A stretch of 64,000 bases of DNA from Notospermus geniculatus (taxonomy: Eukaryota; Nemertea; Pilidiophora; Heteronemertea; Lineidae): the NCBI GenBank assembly GCA_002633025.1, contig NMRB01000950.1:104799-168798 (forward strand), given 5' to 3'. Below the pieces are notes generated by a model. That model ran no database searches and was not told where the DNA came from. It saw only the letters and a list, made by a program, of their open reading frames with translations. Positions 38,164-49,042 of this stretch are shown in pieces; positions within the stretch are counted from its first letter, which is position 1; every line of letters begins with the position of its first letter. The translations under genes were made by a program, and so were the position numbers.

Positions 38164-41100
38164 CTGAAGGGAGAAAATTCCTGATCAGCAGAGGATAAGA
38201 AAGGTATAAACACATCTGGCCCAAGTTTGAGCAGAGAGCATCATCTGTTCAAGTTTTCTGAAAGCCTTGCGAATGAATTGGAAAATATTTGGAAACCGCC
38301 CTAGTCCTCAGACAACACTCAGTTTTACCTGGTTCCTGGCTTGAAGGGTCTGGAATACATCTTTTGCCGTGTGGTAAGCCTGGGTGGCTGCGACGCTGGC
38401 GATACCAATGGCTGCTTGCACGAAACTAGCTCCAGAATTGTTTCGCCTGAAAAATGACAATGAATTGTGACCCAATCTAGCAAAAGTAGGCACTTGTCGC
38501 AACCACAGAGATGTTAGGAGTCCAAGGTCCAGTATAAAATTCAACCAAACTTACCCTCTCCTTTCATCTGCTGAAGCCCCAGTGCCCTCAGCAACAACGT
38601 AAATATCGTCTTCTCCCTCTTCTTCACGATCAACCACCTCATCGTTTACTTTCTGTTCCTTAGCAACCGTTTCACCAGTTTCATCATTTTCGACAACTTC
38701 TGTTTTCACGCCAGTCTCCTGAACAGGAGACTCCAGCGCTGCAGCCTCGAGATTATCATCAGACAACTCGATCTTCGCCACCGCATCAGCAACAGAATCA
38801 GTATCACCATGTAACTCAATGCCCTTCATGCCATCGATAATCGTCCCCGTTTCACGGTCCATGCCGGTTTCATCATCAGACGAGTCATCACTCACATCCT
38901 GCTCTGATTTGACGAGAGGTCTCAAAGCCATAGATGGCGTTAGTGGAGTCAGTGGAATCGTGTTTGATGTCGTCAGCATGTCGTCCACTGACTTCTCGGA
39001 GGAGCAGTCAGACACTGTCAGAAAGAAATTTAGACGTAATTTTGAGTGCCAAAACATCAGGCGCAGATCTGGGGGGACCTGGTGCGCGCCCCCTTTCGGC
39101 CAACAAATCTGTAAAATTGACCGTGAAATTCTTAAATTTGGAGCAAATCATCGAAATTCACCGCAGATTTCAATGTTTCTAGCACACTGCACCCACTCTT
39201 TTCCAAAATCGTGGATACGCTCCTGAATATGGCATTACATGTTAAACAAAAAAGTTAAAGTGCGGGTTATAACCTGATATCAACAACGGTAGAGGTGTCA
39301 TCCGACTTCACACTTTAACCCCAGTCTATCCTGAAACCTTTCAGTAGAACTCAGATGACCTGCTCATTCAGCACTACAATCCGAGCATTTCAGACCGGTA
39401 CCCATTTATACATGTACAGTACTGGGTGGAGATAGACCAGTACGGCAAAGAGCTTTGCCCAAAGTCTCACGCCCAGTGGGATTTGAACCCAGGACTCTCT
39501 CACCGCTAGTCGGAGACCTGAACCACAACACCACCGTGGCTCCGAGACAGGCTTACCTGTATTTGTAGCTGAGCCGCACGTGGCTCCAGGACTCATGAGT
39601 GATCGGTTGAGTGGGATAGAAGTATTAAAACATTCTGGTAACGGGACAATGAAGAAGTCGTTCTCTGTCTCTGATTCCTCCGCCCCTGAACTGATGGACT
39701 CGATGTCGACTTCAAATTCTGTAAACAAAGTGAGAAATTCGTCGTCAAACTGTTATTTCCTGGTACATGTCATTTCCAGAGTCCATCTCTACAACTTTCA
39801 GCATCAGTAAAGACATCGTGTGACAACAGTGAGATCTTCTTCTAAACTTTCATTTCTCCTGAGAAATACCCTGTGAAGAAATGGTCTTAACTCATCTGCC
39901 CCCAGGTTGGAGCAGACGGTGTCTTCTCTGGTAAAGTTTTCTCAAAGGCTTGGAGATGAATTGGAAAAAAATTTGAAGAAACATTCTTCAGATGGTTCAC
40001 AGGAACAACTTTTCTTCAAATATTTTTCACTCAATACCACAGGGTGGGAGACAACTTTAGCACCCACCTCCTTGTCCGGGTTTCAAACCGAGGGCAGCCA
40101 TCCTCTCTTGAACAAGAGCTGACATCCGGTCAAAGTCATTCTCCACTACTGGGGATTCCGTCACCAACTCAACACTACTAGAATTTGACAGGTGACAGGC
40201 TGCTGCGAGGTCAATCTCCGCCACTGGAGACTTGGGAGGAGTCATATCTGAAACGGACAACAAAAACATATCACATGAGAATCTCAGCAGACGATAAACT
40301 TTGATAGCCTAATGGCAAAAATAGATAAGCGAGCGAGCTAATGGTTATCACGTCCACTTAGCAAGCGGCAGGTCCTAGGTTCGAATCCAGCCCGGGCCAT
40401 ATGGGATTTCATCCCCGGCTCTTCACGTCCGTCGCAAGGGACAGTAAGCCGTGGTGCCTTGTACCTTGTGCCTTTGCAAGGGCAAGTAAAAAACACCATC
40501 CAAGTGAGGAACATGAGTAGCTTGTGATGGCCTCTTCCGTACTACCAGGGCCAATAATGCTATGGCTTCGACCCTGATGGAAATTAAATAGAAATAGAAA
40601 TACTCACCGAGTGGTGTGTTGTTGGGGGTTGCAGTCTGTGACACACGTGGTATTTTTTTACCCTTCTCTTCCGTGATTTCCAGCAACTCGAAGGAGAGCA
40701 ACTCTTTACAGGGAGACAGAAGCTGTCTCTCAGGGTTACAGATGGTCGTCTCACCACTCTCAGCATTCGTTACGATTTGATCTGCAGTCGAACTTGCAGA
40801 ATCAGCAGTCCCTCCCTGCTCCTGAAACGTGGAGATAAATTACTTAGTTTACTTTTGTTTCGTTTTGTTTAAATGGCTTGAAACCCCCAGGTTTGCCGGA
40901 GGTATGGAGTTCACGACAGGTCACTGTCCACCTGTACGGGGTCTTTTAAGGGCACCGCACACGAGCGACAAAATCTGGGCGACCGCCTACGAGACTGGTG
41001 GCGCGACTAGACATCAGCCAATCAGAAGCGCCAAATCTTGTCGCTTTGGCGGTCGGAAGCCAAGTCGGCCGACAAATCGGTCAAAATTGTCGCTCGTGTG

Positions 41101-44100
41101 CGGTGCCCTTTACTTGCCCTGGCATAGACACCCAGGTACTAGGGACAATGTCTCTTAGTCTCATCCAACACACCCTAATTGGTTACTTGTATGAGGAACG
41201 GTGCACACAAGCCGAGAGGACTCACCTCATTCCTGGCTTTGTCTCCATGGCCTTGTGTCTCAATCGTATTCTAGAATAATGAAGAAAAGTGCAAACATTT
41301 TGACATAAAATGAGCACAGGACATGCACTTCTGTGACACATTCTATGGTAAAGGACTTCTAGGATGTGGTATAATACAGGGTGTCATCGTCAACACCATC
41401 TTCAGTGAGGACCCCCTGTATTTAGCCTTTCTTGGCACAAAAACTGACAAATTTTGAGAAGCTTAACCACTAGTAAATATACGAAATGACGCTTACAGAG
41501 CTGGTATCTCCGCGATCTTCACACGAAACAATCTCAAGAGCAGGAGCAGTCGCTGAGACTGGTTCTAAAACCTTCCGTTTCTCCACAACAATGCTACACC
41601 ACACGCGATGTCCGAATGAGTAATTTCTGTGCTGTAGCCTCCAGTGGTTCTGGTACATGCCTGGCTCTTCGGGAGCGACTAACTCAATGACCAGGACTCC
41701 CTCCTCTTGGGGCTGGAGGTGGGGTACCGCATTCTGTGGTGACTTTGGGGGTAAGTTTCCCCAGAGGAAACATAACTGAAGAAGACAATGAAACAAGTTA
41801 TTAGCTACGTTGGTGTAGTCGTTCGGGTCTCCGACTAGTGGTCAGAGGGTCCCAGGTTCGAATCCCACTGCGGCATGAGACTTGGGGCAAGTCGCTTTGC
41901 CTTGTACTGGCCTCTCCACCCGGATGTTTAAATGGGTACCAGTCGGAATTGCTCACATTGTAGTGCTGAACGAGCAGCTCATCTGAGGCATATATACAAG
42001 TTGTGAAATACTGAGGGTCTGTCGGATGGGACTAAAAGCTGTGGTCCCTTGTACCTGAGTGTCTATGCGATGCCAGGGCAAGTAAAAAACCCCACGCAGG
42101 TGGACTGTAGCCTGTCATGACTCCATACCTCCGGCAAAAACCCAAGAGGGTTATGACGCCGTGGAATGATGATGATGATGATGATAACCTACCTTAGTTC
42201 CCTCATCCCATGCCATATTTCCTGTATTCCTCATCAGCCACTTCTTGGTGAACTTGGTACCAGGGGGCATCTTGGTGCCATCAGTAATTGTCTCATCTTT
42301 GATGAAGAAGGCATCGCAGCGACTGTAAAAAGACATTCATCAAGTTAAGTTAACTCATCTGCACCCAAGTTTAAGCAGACGGTATTTTCTGCTGTAGTTT
42401 TCTGAAAACCTTGGACATAATTGGAAAGAATTTGAAGAAACTTTCTTCAGATGGTTGATAGGAACAACCTTTCTTCAAATATTTTTCAATCAATACCATA
42501 GGATGTGAGAAAACTTCGATGAAAGATGCCGTCTGCTGGACTCTGGGGGCAGACGAGTTAAGGACAATTATCAAATCAGAAACAGTGAACCTAGCTGATC
42601 ACCAATGGAAGGACAGGAGTTTGTTTTTTTCAATCCAGTTACTCAATTTAGAGCAAGGACAACACATCACCACATCCTTCAACAGCGGGGGGTTTTACCT
42701 CGCTCCTCTTCATCCACTCGCACACGGGTGTATGAAGAGGAACAAGATCAAAACCCCGCAGTTGGAGAAAGCATTGTCAAAACAGAGAATGAGGTTCTCT
42801 TACTCTTTGAGTCTGTATTTAGGAAGGTCAAGCCTTTCTTTCTTGTGTGGGACATCTCGTTGATGTTCGTGACGACGTTTGAGTTTTTCTTCTTTCCTTT
42901 TAAGTTTTTCTTCTTGCTTTTCTTCACGGCGTTTGCCGCGCTCAGCAAGACGAGCTTCACGTTCCTGCATCCTAGAAAAAGATAACTCCATCAGCACTCG
43001 ATGCAAAAGCGCAATAAGCAAGACAGGTTAATCAGATACAAAATTTTGACTTTGCAGCAAGATTAGGAGCCAATGCTGTTTACTAACATCAGTGGCTGAA
43101 GCACAAAAGCACTTAGATTAAAACTCATCTGCTCCGAGGTTTGAGCAGACGGTATCTTCTGTTGACGTTTTCTAAAAGCCTCAGAGATAAATTGGAAAAA
43201 ATTTGAAGAAATATTCTCCAGATGGTTCCCAGGAACAACATTTCTTCAAATAATTTTCAATCAACACCATAGGATGTGAGAAAACTTTGAACGCCCTCCT
43301 ACCTCTCCAACATCTTTGCCTCTTTTATCTTCTCATCGACCTCCTCTGCAGGGCTGTACAATGACTTCCTGAGCAGTGGAAACATGCGGCCCTTCTTACG
43401 TCCCGCTGTGAGTGCTGGGCGCTTTATCTTTATGAATACATGGTCTGGTTCGTGGATGCCTTCAATCGACTCGCATTGCTCGCAGAGATCATAGTCTTCG
43501 CAATTACTGCAGAGAAAAACAAACTCCGTGATCTTCGCACAAAAAAAACCTCAAGAGCAGGAGCAGTCACTGAAACTGGTTCCAAAACCTTCCATTTCTC
43601 CACAACAACAGACGATTCTCGAATTAGCAGATCTGTGCACTTCTGCCGAAATCGCAACCACAACCTCGATTTGAAACCGGGTGACGTGACGCATTCAATG
43701 ATTCAGCAACGGTCGACTCTGATGCAACGTTGTCGAAGTCACTGTCATGGGGTTGTCTGCATCACGTCATTCAGCTTCAGATCAAGGTTGTGGTTGAGAT
43801 TTCGGGGTCTTTTACTTGCTCTTGCAAAGGCACAAGGTACAAGGCACTACGGCTTACTGTCCCATACGATGGACTGAAGAGCCAGATGTGACAACACGTA
43901 GGTGACTACTTACCCACATTTGTAACGATTGCCCACAATAGTCTGCTCACAACAGTCACAGATGATGCCGGAATGGCAGTAGATGGCTGGAAATGGAACA
44001 AAGTCACACAACTATTAAGATAATTCAAATCAATAGACCATAACTACTTCACCATTTTTCATTCCTTTTCACTGGCTGAAAGTATCTGGCGAAAATCCAA

Positions 44101-47100
44101 GTGACTCATGTCCACTGCGACAAAACAGTCCACTGCGACAAAACAGATGACAAACTTTAACTCATCTGCCCCAGGTTTGAGCAGACAGTATCTTTTGTCA
44201 AAGTGTTCCAAAAGTCTCAGAAAAGAATTGGAAAAAATTTGAAGAAAAATTCTTCAGATGGTTTACAGGAACAACTTTTCTTTAAATATTTTTCAATCAA
44301 TACCATAGGATGTGAGAAAACTTTGACAGAAGATCTCGTCTGCTGGACTCAGGGGGCAGATAAGGAAACAGAAGTGCCAAGCAGATGGTAATCGATCTCA
44401 CCTTCGCCATCACTACCAGAATCTTGCAGGACAGCAGGTGTTGGTTTCCCAGATGTACCCTTCACTGAATGGATCACAGCTCCATCCAAACCTCGTAGAA
44501 TCTGTCGAACTGTCTTCCTGGCAACTTGGTCCGAAATTTCATTGGACACGTCTTCCTTGAACTGAAGAAAGAATTTGAGTTTTGAAAGGGCCTCCAAAGG
44601 TTGAGTTTGTGATGAAAAGAAAGAAGAACATATAAAGCTGAAGTGAAATATAACCAACATACCCTGTCACTATAAATCAGAAAGCCGTCTCCGAATATTT
44701 CGCAAATTTTCGACCCCATGTAGAAGAGATCCCAGAGACCTCTTCACCTCTGGGAGGATCTCTTCTACATGGCGCCTGAGGAAGACCCCGATTGGGGTCG
44801 AAAATTTGCCAAATATTCGGAGACGACTTTCCGATTTATTCTGTACTGTGTGTCATTTTTGTGCTGTTTTTTTAATATCTATCAACATACCCTGTCCATG
44901 TATTGCTGGAACCAAACAGGAGGAGGTGGGGCCGTGACATCACACATGGGTGACTGCTCCCCTGATTCTAAATCATACTGTGATGCACACTGCATCCTGG
45001 TTCCACAGGCCTTGACAATCTCGCCCCTCGTGTTGCTGACATCACAGGCAAGCTTGGCGTAGTAACCCTTCACGTCTTTCTCAGCGAGGATGGCTTCAGT
45101 TTTGGAGGATGGCGAGTTACAAGCTTCATCCATGTACATTACTTCACCAGTTTCCTCTGTCTCATTCTGGGCTGCTGAGAAGCTGTAATAATAAAGTTTT
45201 GAGATACATCAATGTAGCCCTAACATGGCCAAATCCTTAGTAAAGTCCGGCGCAGCCTTCGCGCGACCCAAAGGAATGCGGAAATGTAGGCTTACCACAA
45301 CCCACAGGCTGACCACAAATCTTATTCAACACACGACTCTTGAATAACCGATTGGACAGCGTGATCAAATTATACTCTGCTCCACTTTTACACGAAAAAC
45401 GAAAATTACAGGCAGCATATCTCTCATGAGTCCTTTACCAGTGTGTATACGCTGTTGTAGAATGGCCGTAGAATGTATGAATTGCGAATAGACTGTAATA
45501 GTGCCCAGTCATGTGCAGGCGATCGTCGTTGGTAATGCGGGGGTAGATGGCGTAATTAGGTAGCCGCAAGCTGTTGTCAGATTTCGTATTTCCGCATTCC
45601 ATTGGGTCGCGCGAAGGTTGCGCTGGAATAAGTGTAGTATTGAATTTCTGTTGGGACGCGGAGGTCTAAACTCAAAATGTGCCCTCTTTCAAACTTCTGC
45701 TTTGAAGTGAGTGCCTTTTTCAATCTCATAGGGCCCCTCTTAATTCAGAAAAGTGCCCAGCCCTTCTTAAATTCTAGCTAGGGGTCTGAGGAAAGCTGCT
45801 TTAAGTTAAAACTCACTTCAATGCAGTTGTGGCACTCTCTTTGGTCTCCATCTTTGTTTCTGGGGCATCCATCACACAATCAGTCTCAAACTTCATGCCG
45901 TCAGCTGGTTCTGGATAACTCTCTGTTACACGAATATGAAGCGTGTTTCCACATTTTTTAGCAAGTTTCATAGCTTCTGCTAGTTCCTCCTGACTGTTGA
46001 TCATAACAGCGTCATTTTCTTCATCGAAATATTGGATAATGACTGCTTCACATTGGAATGTCAACTTTATCTGGAAAGAGTAGCAATCTGAATAACAGTT
46101 TTTATTTATACCTCAGTTTTTATTTTATTGTTTCAACAAAGTCCAGCATAGGAAGTGTAATATTAATAGGCCTAGGGCATCAGCCAAAGACGACCTAGCA
46201 CAGGCTTGTATTGTAAACTTCCTTGTTACATAGGCCTCAACTTGAGTGTCTTCGATGGAGTGTTATGTCATGATGAAGCTTTGTTCGAATCTAATGTCTT
46301 TGGTACAGGCCTAGGCACGTATTAGGGCAAGCAAAAAAAATCTTTAGTTTATCGTCCTCCGCCCACGCCAATTTTCAGCGCCGTGCAAAATTTCTTTTCA
46401 CTTGTTATCAGTGTGAATTTCGTGCCGTGCCGCGTATCACAGCACCGCCAAGCGGTAGATCTGTAAACAACAGTCTCCAAAGCATGCTCTTCATGCATTT
46501 TCTGCATTTTCAATAACCATTTACAAAATGTAAGTGAACAGTGAACCTGTTTGGTGACATAACATGTTCAGGAGGAGCTGATTTTGTAATTTCTTCACAC
46601 CAAAGTAAAATAAAAAATAAAAAGTACCCCCCCCTTGCCTATATTTCAAGAACCACTCGGACGATAAACTAAAAAAATTTTTGCTTGCCCTTAGGCCACT
46701 GAAACTAGATGATAAGGTTCTCGTCACCGCCCGCATGCGATTTTGGCCCCGCATCAAAAAAGTTCATCGTTCATCTTTTATAAAAAATCCGCGCCAAAAA
46801 TCCGCATAGTCCTTGCCGACGATCTTTACATCGACTCTCCAGCGCCGCCCGCGGCATCTGGGTGAGTGAAAAGCCGTCTGCTGCTCGGGGAATCCCGCCT
46901 ACCTCACTTCCAGGTGTTGTTTGCCAGATCCTCGGCATGCATTCAGTGTACATGATATGGTTCTGTGGTATCCGGGTTGCTGATATCGTTTTTCTGACGA
47001 TGTGTCAGAGGGGCGGAAGCCTCGTTCTGAACACTATTGTCTGATTGTCACGGCACGTGGTGGATGAAAGATGAAAGTTGACGAAATTCCCTCACTGATT

Positions 47101-47829
47101 TTTGGAAATTGGTTGACGAGAACCTTATAATCTAGTTTCAGCGGCCTTATCAAGATGACCTCCTCAGGTCATGCTTGCAGCTAGCTGCTTGGGTTCGGCA
47201 ATTTCTGTACTGGTGCTCACTGGCTGGCAGTCACCTTATATGGTAATGGTCATGATTGATAGGGTCTGTTCGTGTCGCACCGGCCGCACGGTTGTCCAGG
47301 GCTCGGACAGGCTGGACTGACTGGGGTTCATTTTAATGCCGGAACGAGTTTAGAATCCCCAAACAGAGCCAAAAAACAGTCGTCAATCGACGGAATAAGC
47401 CGCATTGTACAATAATAGGATTTCCATTGTGTGGTATGGAGTAACAACGTCACTTCTGATCGGGGATGGTGGGGATTCTACATCTGTTCTAACTTTAGGC
47501 CTACGCCACAGGTACGGTAGGGCCGGTAGCTGCCGGTGATACTGATATTCGGTGAACTTTCACTTATTGGACATGTTGGACAAAATATTAGACCGAGGCT
47601 GCCCAGACAAGAAAGCAGGGCCTATTGGAAGGGGGTTTAAGGGCACTGGCCTAGGCTATATGTCTGAAATGACGAAGGGGTGGGCAGGGGTTCTTACCAG
47701 GAGACTGAAATCTGGCCAGGTGACGTCATTTGGGATACACAAAACATTGGTGCTGGATGTTGTTGTGGTTTGGGAACCTGTCAACTTTCTCCCCCAAAAA
47801 TCTACATTTATGGCCACGTTTTCCCCCAT
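37873..47829 (-). CDS. NBR1: NBR1 autophagy cargo receptor, copy A (complete)
   Basis: Selective-autophagy receptor that binds ubiquitinated cargo and ATG8/LC3. Sixteen exons: 47698-47829, 45817-46070, 44891-45182, 44402-44561, 43914-43986, 43303-43506, 42804-42971, 42193-42322, 41497-41775, 41226-41270, 40608-40821, 40068-40247, 39557-39718, 38555-39014, 38329-38446, 37873-38163. They sum to 3,162 nt, exactly 1,054 codons (human NBR1 966 residues). Domains in order: PB1 (IIQYFDEENDAVMINSQEE), ZZ zinc finger (ICDCCEQTIVGNRYKC, YDLCEQCES), basic coiled coil, FW/NBR1 domain (PPGTKFTKKWLMRNTGNMAW to HRVWCSIVVEK), LIR (NDFFIVPLPECF), acidic segment, amphipathic helix and C-terminal UBA (LIEMGFADRDVNQRLLEKHD). 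Start is the ATG of MGENVAINVDFWGR, aligned to the human PB1 start. Confidence 0.94.
39059..39223. mobile_element. MITE family M7 copy
   Basis: CAGGCGCAGATC to GGATACGCTCCTG, flanks AACAT and AATAT; in an NBR1-A intron just past the LIR exon, in the part not duplicated. Confidence 0.75.
39250..39540 (+). mobile_element. SINE family S2 marking the left edge of the NBR1 duplication
   Basis: Same element as 48716-49012. Similarity between the two NBR1 units starts exactly at the 5' end of this SINE (AAAAAAGTTAAAG). Confidence 0.8.
39887..40060. mobile_element. MITE M1 abutting the NBR1-A exon 12 donor
   Basis: The right end lacks the usual GTCTGCT...GAGTTA sequence; the element's ACAACTTTAG end runs into the donor, with the exon starting at 40068. 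Confidence 0.8.
40300..40592 (+). mobile_element. SINE family S1 with a small insertion in its tRNA-like head
   Basis: TTGATAGCCTAATGG is followed by about 25 extra bases before CTAATGGTTATCACGTCC resumes; copy B (49790) lacks the insertion. The body and tail are normal. Confidence 0.75.
40895..41160 (-). mobile_element. SINE (family S3) split by a MITE at 40949-41109
   Basis: CCGGAGGTATGGAGTTC and TACTTGCCCTGGCATAGACA are S3 sequence, seen unsplit at 42050-42160 in the other orientation. Between them is a palindrome with arms AGGGCACCGCACACGAGCGA and TCGCTCGTGTGCGGTGCCCT. Confidence 0.8.
42163..42184 (+). repeat. GAT microsatellite
   Basis: About seven GAT/ATG units at the end of an S3-type SINE, directly before the exon 8 donor of NBR1-A; copy B has the same run. 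Confidence 0.9.
42351..42560. mobile_element. MITE family M1 copy
   Basis: TAACTCATCTGCACCCAAG to GGGGGCAGACGAGTTA; intron of NBR1-A, matched at 52015-52222 in copy B. Confidence 0.85.
43120..43291. mobile_element. MITE family M1 copy, right end truncated
   Basis: AAACTCATCTGCTCCGAGG starts the copy; it stops at GAAAACTTTGAA, about 11 bp from the NBR1-A exon 6 donor. Copy B (52755-52920) has the same break. Confidence 0.8.
43525..43610 (-). pseudogene. NBR1: Copy of part of NBR1 exon 9 inside intron 5
   Basis: Reads VVVEKWKVLEPVSVTAPALE on the minus strand, matching VVEKRKVLEPVSATAPALE of exon 9 (about 41509-41591). It lies just upstream of the exon 6 acceptor. The same fragment is present in copy B near 53160-53238, so it predates the tandem duplication. 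Confidence 0.85.
44158..44363. mobile_element. MITE family M1 copy
   Basis: TTAACTCATCTGCCCCAGG to GGGGGCAGATAAGG; copy B equivalent at 53778-53990. Confidence 0.8.
44685..44836. mobile_element. Hairpin element family H
   Basis: GTCGTCTCCGAATATTT-type arms with CCTGAGGAAGACCCCGATTG followed by GGGTCGAAA; its centre (TCCCAGAG) differs from the 1745-1889 copy. Confidence 0.75.
46325..46690. mobile_element. MITE present only in NBR1 copy A (first of two)
   Basis: GGGCAAGCAAAAAAAAT at the left and a GCTTGCCC end at the right, with GTTTATCGTCC and GGACGATAAAC inside. Flanked by TTA at 46322-46324 and 46691-46693. Absent from copy B near 55970. Confidence 0.85.
46694..47146. mobile_element. MITE present only in NBR1 copy A (second of two)
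   Basis: GGCCACTGAAACTAGATGAT and CTAGTTTCAGCGGCC are the inverted ends; AAGGTTCTCGTC pairs with GACGAGAACCTT. Flanked by TTA at 46691-46693 and 47147-47149. Confidence 0.85.
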
Positions 47830-48715
47830 GATTGACCTTCCAAAGTATCTACAGAATACAAATTTCCCAACAATGGGTCGACGCAGAATTTCGAAATCAG
47901 ATGACCAGAGACAAAGCGTTTATTGTACAATATTCTGCAACGTATGAGGAAATTTTGCAATGTTTTGGTTTTGAGCCAACTTACTACCCGTGACTGTGTC
48001 TATCCGCAAGACAGTGCAACATTCTTTGAATTCATTTTTCTAATAAACTAGAATATATTTGCATTTGTGCATTGATCATGCCGACAACTGTAAACTTGAA
48101 GTTAAGTTTACTCTTTGCATAGCCCCTTATAATGATGTAATCAAAAAATATCGTTTTCCCAGTGCGCAACAATATCATAAAGTAGTTCACTGGGGCTAAA
48201 TATAGATTGTCAATTTTGTGACGTCATGAACAGGTGCCCTTTAATCATAGTCTGGTTCCACTGACCTCCTCCAGATGACGCTTTTTAATCCCCAACGCAG
48301 CGGAAAAGACAGTTTCACCTTTTTTTAAAATCATAGACTACACAAAGATATATTTTGAGTAACAATATAGACCCTATGCAAGTAAATTTCGTACGAATTG
48401 TCTATTTTTGCTTGTGTGAAATGAACGACGCAAAACCGGAATTTAAGTTCTGCTTAAGTACTTCGTGACGTCACTATATGGCTGTTCCTTCTCAAGTGGG
48501 AGGGTGACCTAACCTATTTTTAGACTAAACACAAATAGACTGGTTCCCGTCTTTGCCGCTCCACCCGCTGGCGCTCCTGTTCCGCTATACAAAGACAGGT
48601 CCGGGGTGCCATCTTGGATGAAATCTGAATGTGAATGACTCGTCGCACAAAGGCCAGTTCCGTGGATTGCCACTAGGGAATGAGCTCAGCTATAGGTAGC
48701 CCCCGCCTTAAAGAA

Positions 48716-49012
48716 AAAAGTTAAAGTTTTGGGTTTATAGTCTGATATCAACAACGGTAGAGGTGTCATCCGACTTAACACTTTAAGCCCAGTCTATCCT
48801 GAAACCTTTCAGTAGAACTCAGATTAGTTGCTCATTCAGTGCTACAATCTGAGCAATTCAGACCGGTACCCATTTATACACGTACTGGGTAGAGATAGGC
48901 CAGTACGGCAAAGAACTTTGCCCAAAGTGTCACGCCAGCGTGGGATTTGAACCCGGGACCTTCTCACCACTAGTCGGAGACCCGAACCACGACACCACCG
49001 TGGCTCCCAGAC
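48716..49012 (+). mobile_element. SINE family S2 at the start of duplication unit B
   Basis: AAGTTAAAGTTTTGGG through GGGATTTGAACCCGGGACC to CACCGTGG. Confidence 0.8.
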
Positions 49013-49042
49013 ACCGTAGCTCTATAGACAACACTGGCATAC

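Noticed and set aside
42690-42750. Possible extra NBR1 exon ending at a GTAAAA donor
   Set aside because: No acceptor in frame; the stretch is a small inverted repeat (CTCCTCTTCAT and ATGAAGAGGAAC), and exons 7 and 8 already join without it.
47552-47947. Plus-strand frame of 131 codons, with a matching one at 56894-57196
   Set aside because: It overlaps the minus-strand first exon of NBR1 (47698-47829 and 56947-57078), which aligns with the PB1 start and joins exon 2 in phase; the plus frame has no such support.
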